Source of the DNA: Polynucleobacter bastaniensis
Lineage (GTDB): Bacteria; Pseudomonadota; Gammaproteobacteria; Burkholderiales; Burkholderiaceae
Reading direction: 5' to 3'
Length of the DNA: 64,000 bases
Assembly: GCF_018882205.1 (NCBI RefSeq)
Contig: NZ_JACVOU010000003.1
Coordinates: forward strand, 62,001 to 126,000
Positions 6,920 through 17,183 of the stretch are shown here, one piece after another. The position numbers and the translations under genes are program-made. The first letter of the stretch is position 1. The number at the start of each line of letters is the position of its first letter. The notes under the pieces were generated by a model. That model ran no database searches. It saw nothing but the letters and a program-made list of their open reading frames with translations, and was not told the DNA's origin.

Positions 6920-9775
6920 ATGATGCAAGATCAAAGAGATAGCTCTTATCTCTTCGGTGGAAACGCCCCTTACGTAGAGGAACTCTACGAATCCTATTTG
7001 CACGATCCAGGTTCTGTAGCCGATCATTGGCGTGATTATTTTGATAATGTGAAGCAAGTCCCAGCAGCAGATGGCTCTTCTAGATCTGACGTAGCCCATG
7101 GACCCATTGTTGCTTCCTTTGCTGAGCGAGCTAAGCAAGGCCCCATCAGAACTGTTTCTGATTCGGCTGACTCTGAGATGGGGCGCAAACGCGTTGCCGT
7201 TCAGCAGTTAATCGCCGCATATCGTAACGTTGGTAACCGCTGGGCCGATATTGATCCCTTGAAGCGAATTGAGCGCAAGGATATTCCAGAGTTAGATCCG
7301 GCTTTTTATGGCTTTAGTGATGGCGATATGGATATCGTCTTCAATACTAGTAATACTTTCTTTGGTCGTAACGAAATGACCTTGCGTGATTTGCTGCAAG
7401 CATTGCGCCAAACTTACTGTGGCACCTTGGGTGCTGAGTACATGTTTATTGCTGACCAGACCATCAAAAAATGGTGGCAAGAAAAATTAGAGTCCATTCG
7501 TTCGACTCCAAGATTTAATATGGATGAGAAGCGACATATTTTAGATCGCATTACTTCGGCAGAGGGTTTGGAGCGCTATCTGCAAGCAAAGTATGTAGGT
7601 CAAAAGCGTTTCTCTCTTGAGGGTGGCGAGAGCTTTATTGCCTGTATGGATGAGTTGATTCGTGAGTCTGGCTCTAAAGGCGTTCAAGAGATTGTGATTG
7701 GCATGGCTCATCGTGGCCGTCTGAATGTCCTGGTCAATGTTTTAGGAAAAATGCCTTCCGATCTTTTTGCTGAGTTTGAGCATAAGGGTCCAGAAACATT
7801 GCCTGCGGGTGATGTGAAGTATCACCAGGGTTTCTCGAGCGATATTTCTACTCCAGCGGGACCCGTTCATTTATCACTTGCATTTAATCCCTCTCATTTA
7901 GAAATCGTGAACCCAGTAGTAGAGGGTTCTGCACGCGCTCGTATGGAGCGTCGTGGCGATATGTTGGGTGAGCAAGTGTTGCCAGTATTAGTGCATGGCG
8001 ATGCAGCCATTGCAGGTCAAGGCGTGATGCAAGAAACCTTGGCAATGGCAGAGGTTCGCGGCTATTACACTGGTGGCACGATTCATATCGTGATTAATAA
8101 TCAGATCGGTTTCACTACATCTGATCCTCGTGATTTGCGCTCTAGCTTGTATTGCACAGATATCATGAAGGTGATTGATGCGCCTGTATTGCACGTGAAC
8201 GGAGATGATCCTGAGGCCGTTGTTCTGGCTACCAAGCTCGCTGTTGAATTCCGTACACAGTTCCACAAAGACGTTGCTATTGATATTGTTTGCTTCAGAA
8301 AGCTGGGTCATAACGAGCAAGATACTCCAGCAATGACCCAGCCATTAATGTACAAAATCATCGCGGCTCACCCAGGTACACGCAAGTTATATGCGGATAA
8401 ATTAGAGGCTCAAGGTGTATTGCCTGCCGGCACCGGTGAATTGATGGTGAAAGAGTATCGCGCGGCGATGGATGCTGGTAAGCAGACTTCTGACCCCGTA
8501 CTCAGTAACTTCAAAGGTAAGTTTGCGGTTGACTGGTCTCCATTTCTGAATAAGCGTTGGACCGATGAGGCTGATACTGCCATTCCTTTGACCGAGTGGA
8601 AGCGATTAGCCGAGCGAGTGTCTACTGCTCGAGAAGGATTCAAGGTTCACCCATTGGTTGAAAAGGTCTTAAAAGATCGTGCTGCCATGGGCCGTGGTGA
8701 AACCAATGTTGACTGGGGTATGGGTGAGCATATGGCTTTCGCATCTCTAGTGGCGAGCGGTTATCCAGTTCGGTTATCCGGCGAGGATAGTGGCCGCGGT
8801 ACCTTCACTCATCGCCATGCTGTTTTGCATAATCAAAACCGCGAAAAATGGGATACCGGTGTCTACATTCCTCTGCGCCATATCGCCAAAGATCAAGCTC
8901 CTTTTTTAGTGATTGATTCGATCCTCTCTGAAGAGGCTGTGCTTGGTTTTGAGTATGGTTACGCTGCTGCTGAGCCAAATACACTGACTATTTGGGAAGC
9001 CCAGTTCGGCGACTTTGCGAACGGTGCTCAAGTGGTGATCGATCAATTTATCGCTTCAGGAGAAGTGAAGTGGGGTCGTGCAAACGGCTTAGTCATGATG
9101 TTGCCTCACGGCTATGAGGGCCAAGGTCCGGAGCACTCATCCGCACGTTTAGAGCGCTTTATGCAGTTATGCGCTGATACTAATATGCAAGTGATTCAGC
9201 CAACGACCGCATCGCAGATCTTCCACGTCTTACGTCGCCAAATGATTCGTCAGTTCCGTAAGCCGCTGATCTTGATGACTCCAAAATCATTGTTACGTAA
9301 TAAAGAAGCTGCTTCGCCATTGTCTGAGTTTACAAAGGGTGGTTTTCATACCATTCTTGGAGAGCGCGATGAGAGCATCGATGGCAAAAAGGTCAATCGA
9401 TTAATCATGTGTTCTGGAAAAGTCTATTACGACTTAGCCAAAGTACGTACCGAGAAAAAACTAGAGGATGTTGCGATTATTCGTTTGGAGCAGCTCTATC
9501 CATTCCCGCACAAAGCGTTGACTGTTGAGTTAAAGAAATATCCAAATTTAGAAGAGGTAGTTTGGTGTCAAGATGAGCCACAAAACCAGGGGGCTTGGTT
9601 CTTTGTTCAGCATAATATTTTGGAGAATATGTCTGAGGGTATGAAGTTGGCTTATGCAGGCCGTCCTGCTTCTGCCTCACCAGCTTGTGGTTACGCCCAT
9701 CTTCATCAAGAACAACAGAAGTCACTTCTCAATACAGCATTCGCAAAACTTAAGGGTTATGTCATTACGAAGTAA
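6920..9775 (+). CDS. sucA: 2-oxoglutarate dehydrogenase E1 component
   Basis: This is the thiamine-diphosphate-dependent E1 subunit of the 2-oxoglutarate dehydrogenase complex of the TCA cycle. It decarboxylates 2-oxoglutarate and passes the succinyl group to SucB. The product has about 951 residues. The N-terminus (SSYLFGGNAPYVEELYESYL) is the E2-binding segment. The ThDP motif begins HGDAAIAGQGVMQE near residue 359 and ends in INNQIGFTTS. SGRGTFTHRH and the GYEGQGPEHSSAR loop are also typical. ATG 6920 is chosen because AAAGGTGAG lies 5-6 bases ahead; ATG 6923 and GTG 6911 are alternatives. It is first gene of the sucA-sucB-lpdA operon. Confidence 0.97.
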   Translation: MMQDQRDSSYLFGGNAPYVEELYESYLHDPGSVADHWRDYFDNVKQVPAADGSSRSDVAHGPIVASFAERAKQGPIRTVSDSADSEMGRKRVAVQQLIAAYRNVGNRWADIDPLKRIERKDIPELDPAFYGFSDGDMDIVFNTSNTFFGRNEMTLRDLLQALRQTYCGTLGAEYMFIADQTIKKWWQEKLESIRSTPRFNMDEKRHILDRITSAEGLERYLQAKYVGQKRFSLEGGESFIACMDELIRESGSKGVQEIVIGMAHRGRLNVLVNVLGKMPSDLFAEFEHKGPETLPAGDVKYHQGFSSDISTPAGPVHLSLAFNPSHLEIVNPVVEGSARARMERRGDMLGEQVLPVLVHGDAAIAGQGVMQETLAMAEVRGYYTGGTIHIVINNQIGFTTSDPRDLRSSLYCTDIMKVIDAPVLHVNGDDPEAVVLATKLAVEFRTQFHKDVAIDIVCFRKLGHNEQDTPAMTQPLMYKIIAAHPGTRKLYADKLEAQGVLPAGTGELMVKEYRAAMDAGKQTSDPVLSNFKGKFAVDWSPFLNKRWTDEADTAIPLTEWKRLAERVSTAREGFKVHPLVEKVLKDRAAMGRGETNVDWGMGEHMAFASLVASGYPVRLSGEDSGRGTFTHRHAVLHNQNREKWDTGVYIPLRHIAKDQAPFLVIDSILSEEAVLGFEYGYAAAEPNTLTIWEAQFGDFANGAQVVIDQFIASGEVKWGRANGLVMMLPHGYEGQGPEHSSARLERFMQLCADTNMQVIQPTTASQIFHVLRRQMIRQFRKPLILMTPKSLLRNKEAASPLSEFTKGGFHTILGERDESIDGKKVNRLIMCSGKVYYDLAKVRTEKKLEDVAIIRLEQLYPFPHKALTVELKKYPNLEEVVWCQDEPQNQGAWFFVQHNILENMSEGMKLAYAGRPASASPACGYAHLHQEQQKSLLNTAFAKLKGYVITK

Positions 9776-9817
9776 TCGTAGACCTCACTCACGTATAAAT
9801 ACTAAATAGGATTAATC

Positions 9818-10999
9818 ATGGCTATTTTTGAAGTTAAAGTTCCCCAACTCTCCGAGTCAGTTGCAGAAGCAACTTTATTGCAATGGAAAAAGAAAGTAGG
9901 CGATGCTGTCGGTCAAGATGAGATCTTGATTGAAATTGAAACCGACAAAGTCGTACTGGAAGTTCCTTCGCCTTCTGCTGGTGTTATTACAGAAATCCTG
10001 ATTGCTGATGGTGGCACGGTAATTGCTGAGCAGTTGATTGCGAAGATTGATAGTGCGGCTGTTGCTGCTGCAGCTCCAGCCGCCGCTCCAGCTGCTGCGC
10101 CAGCTAAAGCTGCGCCCGCAGCAAAATCATCTGCTGCTGCACCTTCCGCAGCAAAAATTTTGGCTGAAAATAATATGACCGCTGGCCAAGTTCCAGGCTC
10201 TGGACGTGATGGTCGTGTGACTAAAGGTGATGCACTGAATGCTGTCGCTGGGGGTTCATCTTCTGCTGCATTGCCAAGCGCACCAATTCCGCTGGGTAAT
10301 CGTCCAGAAGAGCGCGTACCAATGAGTCGCTTGCGGGCCCGTATTGCTGAGCGTTTGTTGGAGTCCCAGGCGAATAACGCCATTTTGACAACTTTTAACG
10401 AAGTCAACATGGCTCCAGTAATCGCTATGCGTAATAAGTACAAAGATCAGTTTGAAAAAGTGCATGGCGTGAAGTTAGGCTTCATGTCCTTCTTTGTTAA
10501 AGCGGCCACACATGCTTTGAAGAAATTCCCATTGTTGAATGCATCAGTTGACGGCAATGACATCGTGTATCACGGTTACTTTGATATTGGTATTGCAGTG
10601 AGTTCACCACGTGGCTTGGTGGTTCCAATTCTGCGTGACGTGGATCAAATGAACTTGGCTGATATTGAGAAGAAGATTGCAGAGTTTGGTGTAAAGGCTC
10701 GCGAAGGTAAGTTGTCATTGGAAGATTTAACCGGCGGCACATTCTCCATCTCTAATGGTGGCGTGTTCGGTTCGATGCTTTCTACCCCAATCATTAACCC
10801 TCCACAGTCTGCGATCTTGGGCATTCATGCTACTAAAGAACGTGCAGTGGTTGAGAACGGCCAAATTGTGATTCGTCCGATTAACTACCTAGCTTTGTCA
10901 TATGACCACCGCATTATTGACGGTCGTGAGGCAGTGCTTGGTTTAGTCGCTATGAAGGATGCATTGGAAGATCCTTCACGCCTTCTCCTTGACCTTTAA
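9818..10999 (+). CDS. sucB: Dihydrolipoyllysine-residue succinyltransferase (E2)
   Basis: This is the E2 core of 2-oxoglutarate dehydrogenase, 393 residues. The lipoyl domain spans residues 1-76, with the lipoylated Lys44 in [13 protein letters not shown]. An Ala/Pro-rich swinging linker runs from about 80 to 110. The E1/E3-binding domain follows at about 112-148 ([22 protein letters not shown]), and the catalytic acyltransferase domain from about 165 ends in the active-site motif [11 protein letters not shown] (His near 364, Asp near 368). It follows sucA by 42 bases. Confidence 0.97.
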   Translation: MAIFEVKVPQLSESVAEATLLQWKKKVGDAVGQDEILIEIETDKVVLEVPSPSAGVITEILIADGGTVIAEQLIAKIDSAAVAAAAPAAAPAAAPAKAAPAAKSSAAAPSAAKILAENNMTAGQVPGSGRDGRVTKGDALNAVAGGSSSAALPSAPIPLGNRPEERVPMSRLRARIAERLLESQANNAILTTFNEVNMAPVIAMRNKYKDQFEKVHGVKLGFMSFFVKAATHALKKFPLLNASVDGNDIVYHGYFDIGIAVSSPRGLVVPILRDVDQMNLADIEKKIAEFGVKAREGKLSLEDLTGGTFSISNGGVFGSMLSTPIINPPQSAILGIHATKERAVVENGQIVIRPINYLALSYDHRIIDGREAVLGLVAMKDALEDPSRLLLDL

Positions 11000-11010
11000 G
11001 AGAGAAGAGC

Positions 11011-12447
11011 ATGAGCCAATCATTTGACGTAGTGGTAATCGGCGGTGGCCCTGGTGGTTACATCGCTGCGATCCGTGCAGCGCAACTCGGCTTTAAAGTT
11101 GCCTGCGCTGAATCCAATTCTTTTGACGATCCAAAGGGTGAAATACGCCTTGGCGGAACTTGCCTGAACGTCGGCTGCATTCCGTCTAAAGCTTTGCTGG
11201 CCTCTTCTGAAGAGTTTGAGAAAGTCAGTCATCACCTAGCAGACCACGGCATTACTGTTGGATCGGTGAAGTTAGACTCCGACAAGATGATCGCTCGTAA
11301 AGATGCGATCGTAACCAAGATGACCGCTGGTATTCAGTTCTTATTTCGTAAAAACAAAATTACCTTGTTAAAAGGCCATGCGTCTTTTCAAGCTAAGGGG
11401 GCTGATGGTTATCATGTCAAAATTGACGGTAAAGATAAAGAAGTAGTTACTGCTAAAAACGTCATCATTGCTACTGGATCTAAGGCGCGTCATTTGCCAG
11501 GCATTCCTGTTGATAACGTGTTGATTAGCGATAACGAAGGTGGTCTCAAGTTTGATTCCATTCCGAAGAAACTTGGCGTGATCGGCGCTGGTGTAATCGG
11601 CCTAGAGCTCGGCTCTGTATGGCGTCGCGTTGGTTCTGATGTGACGATTCTGGAGGCGCTCCCCACTTTCTTGGGTGCATGTGATCAGGGTATTGCAAAA
11701 GAAGCGCACAAGATCTTCACCAAGCAAGGCCTCAAAATCAATATGGGCGTCAAAATTGGTGAAGTGAAGGCAGATAAAAAAGGTGTTGTAGTGAACTACA
11801 CCGATAGTGAAGCCAAGGCTCAGAAATTAGAGTGCGATCGTTTAATTGTTTCTGTTGGCCGGGTTCCCAATACGGACAAACTAGGTCTCGATAAGATTGG
11901 TCTGAAAGTGGATGAGCGTGGATTCATTCCAGTTGATGACCATACCTGTGCAACAGCGGCGCCTGGCGTATACGCTGTGGGCGATGTCGTGCGTGGGCCG
12001 ATGTTGGCTCATAAGGCTGAAGACGAAGGCGTCCTTGTTGCTGAAACCATTGCTGGTCAAAAACCGCATATTGATTACAACTGTATTCCTTGGGTGATCT
12101 ACACCGATCCTGAGATTGCTTGGGTTGGTAGAACAGAAGAGCAGCTTAAACAGGCTGGCATTCCCTACAAAGCAGGTCAGTTCCCATTTGCAGCCAATGG
12201 TCGTGCATTAGGTATGGATCGTGCTGATGGTTTTGTCAAAGTCTTAGCAGATGAAAAAACAGATGAAATCTTAGGCGTTCACATCATTGGACCAAATGCT
12301 TCTGACTTAATTGCTGAAGCGGCCGTAGCCATGGAATTTAAAGCAGCAGCTGAAGATATTGCGCGTATCTGTCATCCACATCCAAGCCTATCGGAAGTGG
12401 TTCGCGAGGCAGCATTGGCGACGGATAAACGTGCATTAAATATGTAA
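11011..12447 (+). CDS. lpdA: Dihydrolipoyl dehydrogenase (E3)
   Basis: An FAD-dependent disulfide reductase that reoxidises the lipoyl arm of SucB and reduces NAD+. It has 478 residues. FAD-binding GGGPGGYIAAIRAAQLG lies at the N-terminus. The redox Cys pair is in GGTCLNVGCIPSK (Cys51/Cys56), the NAD-binding GAGVIGLELGSVW is mid-protein, and the catalytic HPHPS (His455/His457) is near the end. It begins 11 bases after sucB. Downstream zapE starts on the very next base after the stop, so the operon has at least four genes. Confidence 0.97.
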   Translation: MSQSFDVVVIGGGPGGYIAAIRAAQLGFKVACAESNSFDDPKGEIRLGGTCLNVGCIPSKALLASSEEFEKVSHHLADHGITVGSVKLDSDKMIARKDAIVTKMTAGIQFLFRKNKITLLKGHASFQAKGADGYHVKIDGKDKEVVTAKNVIIATGSKARHLPGIPVDNVLISDNEGGLKFDSIPKKLGVIGAGVIGLELGSVWRRVGSDVTILEALPTFLGACDQGIAKEAHKIFTKQGLKINMGVKIGEVKADKKGVVVNYTDSEAKAQKLECDRLIVSVGRVPNTDKLGLDKIGLKVDERGFIPVDDHTCATAAPGVYAVGDVVRGPMLAHKAEDEGVLVAETIAGQKPHIDYNCIPWVIYTDPEIAWVGRTEEQLKQAGIPYKAGQFPFAANGRALGMDRADGFVKVLADEKTDEILGVHIIGPNASDLIAEAAVAMEFKAAAEDIARICHPHPSLSEVVREAALATDKRALNM

Positions 12448-13551
12448 TTGAAAGCATTAGAGTACTACCATCAAGAGTTAAAGGCACGCGGGTATCAAAG
12501 CGATCCCGCGCAGCTTGCTGCTATTGAGCGTTTGCAGCGCTGCGAAGATGAGTGGGTTGCTTACAAAGAAATTCGTAACAGTGGTTTAAAAAAGAAACTC
12601 TTTAAACCAAAACTCCCTCGTGGCGTCTACTTATGGGGCGGAGTCGGTCGCGGCAAATCCTTTTTGATGGACATCTTTTTTGCTGCATCTCCCCTAGAGA
12701 AAAAGATCCGTATTCATTTTCATGAATTTATGCGAGAAGTGCATCGCGAGCTTCATGAGCTCTCTGGTATGGCAGATCCACTGGATGAGCTTGCTAAAAG
12801 AATTGCCAATAGATACCGGCTCATCTGTTTTGATGAGTTTCATATTAATGACATTGCCGATGCCATGATTTTGTATCGCTTGCTAAGCGCACTCTTCGAA
12901 GATCGTGTCCAGTTTGTGATGACCTCAAATTATCAGCCTGACCAGCTTTATCCCAACGGCTTACATCGTGATCGCTTGCTGCCAGCCATTAAGCTATTGG
13001 AAGAGCAGCTCGATGTGATGAATGTTGATGATGGACATGACTATCGGCGCATACAAATGGCTCAAGTTCAGGCCTACATCACTCCAGTGAACGCCACAAC
13101 GCATGCGATCTTGATGCAGATGTTTCAAACCTTAATCGGCAATCAAAAAGAGACTATCCGTCCGGTGTTGCGGATTGAATCTCGAGAGCTAAGGCCCGTA
13201 CATATGGCCGAAGGGGTGGTTTGGTTTGATTTTCAAACCTTATGCTGCGGCCCAAGGTCACAAAATGACTATTTGGAGATTGCCAAGCAGTTTCATACGG
13301 TAATTTTGTCTGGGGTGCCTTATATGCCCCCTAGAATGACCAATGAAGCCCGCCGCTTTATTTGGCTAATTGACGTCCTCTATGACCATAAAATCAAATT
13401 AATCATCTCTGCAGAGGTCCCGGCGGTCGATTTATATACCGAGGGCCAGATTACCAGTGAGTTCTCCAGAACGGTTTCTCGTTTAATTGAGATGCAATCT
13501 CGTGATTACCTGGATGCACCTCGCCGGGTAATTGACACCAGCTTGACCTAA
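12448..13551 (+). CDS. zapE: Cell division protein ZapE / AFG1-like ATPase
   Basis: A 367-residue AFG1-type P-loop ATPase; E. coli ZapE interacts with FtsZ at the division ring. Walker A GGVGRGKS is at residues 64-71, Walker B RLICFDEFH has Asp129/Glu130, and the sensor-like VMTSNYQPDQLYPNGLHRDR follows. The start is a TTG directly abutting the lpdA stop, and no ATG lies nearby in frame. This implies translational coupling to lpdA. Linkage of zapE to the sucAB-lpd operon is known in Burkholderiales. Confidence 0.92.
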   Translation: MKALEYYHQELKARGYQSDPAQLAAIERLQRCEDEWVAYKEIRNSGLKKKLFKPKLPRGVYLWGGVGRGKSFLMDIFFAASPLEKKIRIHFHEFMREVHRELHELSGMADPLDELAKRIANRYRLICFDEFHINDIADAMILYRLLSALFEDRVQFVMTSNYQPDQLYPNGLHRDRLLPAIKLLEEQLDVMNVDDGHDYRRIQMAQVQAYITPVNATTHAILMQMFQTLIGNQKETIRPVLRIESRELRPVHMAEGVVWFDFQTLCCGPRSQNDYLEIAKQFHTVILSGVPYMPPRMTNEARRFIWLIDVLYDHKIKLIISAEVPAVDLYTEGQITSEFSRTVSRLIEMQSRDYLDAPRRVIDTSLT

Positions 13552-13560
13552 AATAGGGTC

Positions 13561-14409
13561 ATGATTAGCAATTCCAGCCTAAACGCAGATTTACACTGCC
13601 ATTCCGTTGTTTCTGATGGAACACTCACGCCTGAGCAGTTGGCTGAACGCGCCTATGCTAACGGTGTGCGTTTATGGGCATTGACCGATCACGATGAGCT
13701 TGGTGGCCAAGCGAGGGCACAGATTGCTGCAAGCGCACTGGGTATGGACTATCTACCTGGAGTCGAAATTTCAGTAACTTGGATGGGACAAACTATTCAT
13801 ATTGTTGGTCTAGGTATTGATGCTGGCCATGCAGGAATTTTAGAAGGCTTGCGCCGTACCCGCGAAGGTCGCGGTAATCGCGCGAAGCAGATGGCTGAAC
13901 AATTATTGAAAGCTGGGATACCTGGCGCCTATGAAGGTGCATTGCTTTTTGCGGGTAACCAAGAACTGATTTCTCGTACACACTTCGCTCGCTTTCTGGT
14001 GGAGCAGGGTATTTGCAAAGATACCGACCAGGTCTTTAAAAGATACCTGGTTGAAGATAAGCCAGGTTACGTACCGCATCTCTGGGCAACGCTAGATGAT
14101 GCGGTTGCCTGGATTAAAGGGGCGGGGGGCGCTGCTGTGATTGCACATCCTGGTCGTTACAAGCTGAACGATATACAGATGGATGAACTCTACAAGCACT
14201 TTAAAGAAATCGGTGGCATGGCTATTGAGGTCATTACCGGCAGTCATAGCCCGAATCAATATCAAACCTATGGCAAGATTGCTCAGCATTATGGATTTTT
14301 AGCTTCTCGTGGATCCGATTTTCATGACCCAGAGGAAAGTTATATTGATCTTGGTACCTTGCCTGATTTGCCGGATCATTTGACTCCAGTATGGTCGCTG
14401 TTTCATTAA
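13561..14409 (+). CDS. PHP-domain phosphoesterase (RNase AM-like)
   Basis: A 282-residue PHP-family metal-dependent phosphoesterase related to E. coli YciV/RNase AM and to 3',5'-nucleoside bisphosphate phosphatases. Metal-ligand motifs are visible: DLHCHSVVSDGTL (His12, His14), TDHDELGG, the HIVGLGID strand, an AVIAHPGRYK motif in the C-terminal half, and SRGSDFHDP near the end. The usual roles are 5'-end trimming of rRNA/mRNA fragments or pAp hydrolysis; which applies here cannot be decided. It lies 9 bases after zapE. Confidence 0.85.
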   Translation: MISNSSLNADLHCHSVVSDGTLTPEQLAERAYANGVRLWALTDHDELGGQARAQIAASALGMDYLPGVEISVTWMGQTIHIVGLGIDAGHAGILEGLRRTREGRGNRAKQMAEQLLKAGIPGAYEGALLFAGNQELISRTHFARFLVEQGICKDTDQVFKRYLVEDKPGYVPHLWATLDDAVAWIKGAGGAAVIAHPGRYKLNDIQMDELYKHFKEIGGMAIEVITGSHSPNQYQTYGKIAQHYGFLASRGSDFHDPEESYIDLGTLPDLPDHLTPVWSLFH

Positions 14410-14460
14410 ACGGCCTTCATACTCAACCTATTCAATTACCCTTAAAGAATAAAGATCAAG

Positions 14461-15663
14461 ATGTTTGCAGAACGCGTTCTCTCTGGCATGCGACCAACTG
14501 GTAGCTTGCACCTCGGCCATTACCATGGCGTTTTAAAGAACTGGGTTCGCTTACAGTCCGAGTATCCCTGCTATTTTTTTGTCGCAGACTGGCACGCCTT
14601 AACTACTCACTATGAAACTCCGGATGTGATTGAGAAATCAGTCTGGGATATGGTGATTGATTGGTTAGCATGTGGCGTTGATCCAAACCAAGCAACTTTA
14701 TTTATTCAGAGCAAAGTGCCTGAGCATGCAGAGCTATTTTTATTGCTGGCGATGGGTACTCCTTTGGGTTGGTTGGAGCGCGTGCCAACATATAAAGATC
14801 AAATCGAAAAACTCAAAGAGAAAGATTTACAGACTTACGGTTTCTTAGGCTACCCCTTGCTTCAAGCAGCTGATATTTTGATGTACCGCGCTCAATATGT
14901 GCCAGTAGGCGAGGACCAAGTGCCGCACGTAGAGATGACTCGTGAAGTAGCGCGTCGCTTTAATTATCTCTATGGTCGTGAGCCTGGTTTTGAAGAGAAG
15001 GCCTTAGAGGCGGTGAAAAAACTAGGTAGTAAGCGCGCCAAAATGTACGCTGAACTGCGTGTCGCTTTTCAGGAGCGGGGCGATGAAGAGGCTCTGGAGC
15101 AAGCTCAAGCACTATTACAAGAAGCGCAAAGTTTGTCGATGGCTGATCGCGAAAGACTGTTTGGTTTTTTAGAAGGTGCTCGCAAAATTATTCTGCCAGA
15201 GCCACAAGCTTTGTTAACTTCGGCATCCCGCATGCCGGGTATTGATGGTCAAAAGATGTCGAAGTCTTACGGTAATACGATCAGTATTCGCGAAAAGCCT
15301 GAAGAAGTCATTCGCTCTATTCGCACTATGCCAACCGATCCTGCCAGGGTGCGTAGAACCGATCCAGGTGATCCTGCGCGTTGTCCTGTGTGGCAACTCC
15401 ATACGGTGTACTCAAACGAAGACACTAAAACTTGGGTTCAAAAAGAATGTCAATCTGCAGGTATTGGCTGCTTAGAGTGCAAGCAACCCGTGATTGATGC
15501 CATTCTTGCCCAACAGCAGCCCATGTTTGAGCGTGCCCAGAAATACTTAGACGATCCAAGCTTATTGCGCTCCATCATTGCTGATGGTTCAGATAAAGCG
15601 CGTAAGGTTGCTCAAGAAACCATGCGCGAGGTCCGAGAGTCCATGGGCTTGGCTTACGACTAA
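14461..15663 (+). CDS. trpS: Tryptophan-tRNA ligase
   Basis: A class I aminoacyl-tRNA synthetase that charges tRNA-Trp. Signature motifs are HLGH at residues 17-20 (in RPTGSLHLGHYHG) and KMSKS at 265-269. The 400-residue length is longer than the E. coli enzyme (about 334). The extra segment around residues 180-240 (LGSKRAKMYAELRVAF and following) is an insertion seen in some proteobacterial TrpS proteins. The AIDW-like segment VIDWLACGVDP is typical. A methyltransferase gene follows within 20 bases. Confidence 0.95.
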   Translation: MFAERVLSGMRPTGSLHLGHYHGVLKNWVRLQSEYPCYFFVADWHALTTHYETPDVIEKSVWDMVIDWLACGVDPNQATLFIQSKVPEHAELFLLLAMGTPLGWLERVPTYKDQIEKLKEKDLQTYGFLGYPLLQAADILMYRAQYVPVGEDQVPHVEMTREVARRFNYLYGREPGFEEKALEAVKKLGSKRAKMYAELRVAFQERGDEEALEQAQALLQEAQSLSMADRERLFGFLEGARKIILPEPQALLTSASRMPGIDGQKMSKSYGNTISIREKPEEVIRSIRTMPTDPARVRRTDPGDPARCPVWQLHTVYSNEDTKTWVQKECQSAGIGCLECKQPVIDAILAQQQPMFERAQKYLDDPSLLRSIIADGSDKARKVAQETMREVRESMGLAYD

Positions 15664-15679
15664 GGCAATCTTGACTGCA

Positions 15680-16234
15680 ATGCATGATGCAATCGCAAAT
15701 GCTTCGCCTTGGGTGAAGCGTTTTGCTACAGCAATTCCGACTGATGGGGTAGTTCTTGACCTGGCCTGTGGCTCAGGTCGGCATACTGCCTTGCTGGCTT
15801 CTTTAGGGCGCCGGATTTTGGCTGTTGACCAAGATATTTCGGTTATTGAGCCCCTGAAAAGTGATGCTGTCCAAATCCAAAAACTCGATCTAGAGGGTTC
15901 AGATTGGCCCTTAGTAGGCCAGCAGTTTTCAGGCATTGTGGTGACAAACTATCTTTATCGTCCATTTTTAGAAGAATTACCCAAAATGCTATCTGAGGAT
16001 GGTGTCCTCATCTATGAGACCTTTGCCGATGGGAATGCGGCATTCGGTAAACCTTCAAACCCCAACTTTTTGCTAAATGCAGGGGAATTGCTGGCTTTGG
16101 CACAGCGTTCAGGCCTGAAAGTGATTGCCTACGAGGATATTTACCTCGATCAACCTAAACCAGCAATGGTTCAGCGGGTTTGTGCCGTAAAAGGGCATTT
16201 AAAAGGGTGCATTCCGTTACAATTTGCTGGTTAA
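15680..16234 (+). CDS. Class I SAM-dependent methyltransferase
   Basis: A 184-residue predicted methyltransferase. Motif [17 protein letters not shown], lies at residues 24-39, followed by an acidic residue after strand 2 (LAVDQD). The later [13 protein letters not shown] and [10 protein letters not shown] segments fit motifs IV and V. The frame is open back to 15578 inside trpS, but the ATG at 15680 puts motif I at the usual distance; TTG 15671 is an alternative. The substrate is unknown. It lies between trpS and dapA, an arrangement I associate with Burkholderiales. Confidence 0.78.
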   Translation: MHDAIANASPWVKRFATAIPTDGVVLDLACGSGRHTALLASLGRRILAVDQDISVIEPLKSDAVQIQKLDLEGSDWPLVGQQFSGIVVTNYLYRPFLEELPKMLSEDGVLIYETFADGNAAFGKPSNPNFLLNAGELLALAQRSGLKVIAYEDIYLDQPKPAMVQRVCAVKGHLKGCIPLQFAG

Positions 16235-16259
16235 CATTCAGAAAATTCAGACACATTCA

Positions 16260-17183
16260 GTGACTAATACAACACAATCCAAAGTCAGTAAAAAGCCTAT
16301 CGCAGGCAGTATGCCTGCCATTGTGACGCCGATGCTCGAGGATGGAAGTCTGGATTTTTCGGCTTTACGTTCCTTGTTAGATTGGCATGTCGCTGAAGGT
16401 TCTGATGGCATTGTCATAGTTGGTACCAGTGGTGAGTCTCCCACGGTATCTGTAGAAGAACATTGTGAGCTGATTAAAGTGACTGTTGAGCATATTGCTG
16501 GGCGTATCCCAGTGATTGCTGGCACTGGTGGTAATTCCACTACTGAGGCAATCGAGTTAACCAAATTTGCCAAGTCGGTTGGTGCTGATGCCAGCCTGCA
16601 GGTGGTGCCTTACTATAACAAGCCAACTCAAGAGGGTATGTATGCTCACTTTAAGAAGATTGCAGAGTCGGTTGATCTGCCTGTAATTCTGTACAACGTT
16701 CCCGGTAGAACTGTTGCTGATCTTGCTGGCGAGACGACTGTTCGCCTAGCAGGAGTTCCGGGCATCATCGGCATCAAAGATGCTACCGGAAGTATTGAGC
16801 GCGGCACTTTGTTGCTAGCTGATCTCCAGCGTGCTGGACACCAAGACTTTTCTGTATTTTCTGGCGATGATCTTAGTGCAGCAATGCTGATGCTCATGGG
16901 TGGCAAGGGTAATATTTCTGTAACGGCTAATATCGCACCCCGTTTGATGCACGAGCTATGTCAGGCTGCCATGTCCGATGATGTAGTCAAGACACGCGAA
17001 ATTCAATATCAATTGCTGGCTGTTCATAAAGCCATGTTCACTGAGGCAAATCCGATTCCTGTGAAATGGGCCCTACATCAAATGGGTAAAGTGACCTCAG
17101 GCATTCGATTACCTTTAACCCCTTTGAGTGTTGCCTTGCGCGAACCTTTGAAAACTGCATTAAAACAGGCTGGCTTACTATGA
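16260..17183 (+). CDS. dapA: 4-hydroxy-tetrahydrodipicolinate synthase
   Basis: Condenses pyruvate with aspartate semialdehyde in lysine/diaminopimelate synthesis. The TIM-barrel signatures are [10 protein letters not shown] at the N-terminus, [21 protein letters not shown] (active-site Tyr near 118-119) and the Schiff-base lysine in [10 protein letters not shown] (about Lys173). GTG 16260 gives 307 residues, near the family norm of about 292; an in-frame TTG at 16224 would add 12 residues overlapping the preceding gene. Its stop overlaps the bamC start (ATGA). lysC elsewhere in the window belongs to the same pathway. Confidence 0.93.
   Translation: MTNTTQSKVSKKPIAGSMPAIVTPMLEDGSLDFSALRSLLDWHVAEGSDGIVIVGTSGESPTVSVEEHCELIKVTVEHIAGRIPVIAGTGGNSTTEAIELTKFAKSVGADASLQVVPYYNKPTQEGMYAHFKKIAESVDLPVILYNVPGRTVADLAGETTVRLAGVPGIIGIKDATGSIERGTLLLADLQRAGHQDFSVFSGDDLSAAMLMLMGGKGNISVTANIAPRLMHELCQAAMSDDVVKTREIQYQLLAVHKAMFTEANPIPVKWALHQMGKVTSGIRLPLTPLSVALREPLKTALKQAGLL

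Noticed and set aside
9913..10443. Long minus-strand frame opposite sucB, Ala-rich
   Set aside because: It mirrors the Ala/Pro linker of SucB; no ribosome-binding site or family motif, and sucB is certain.
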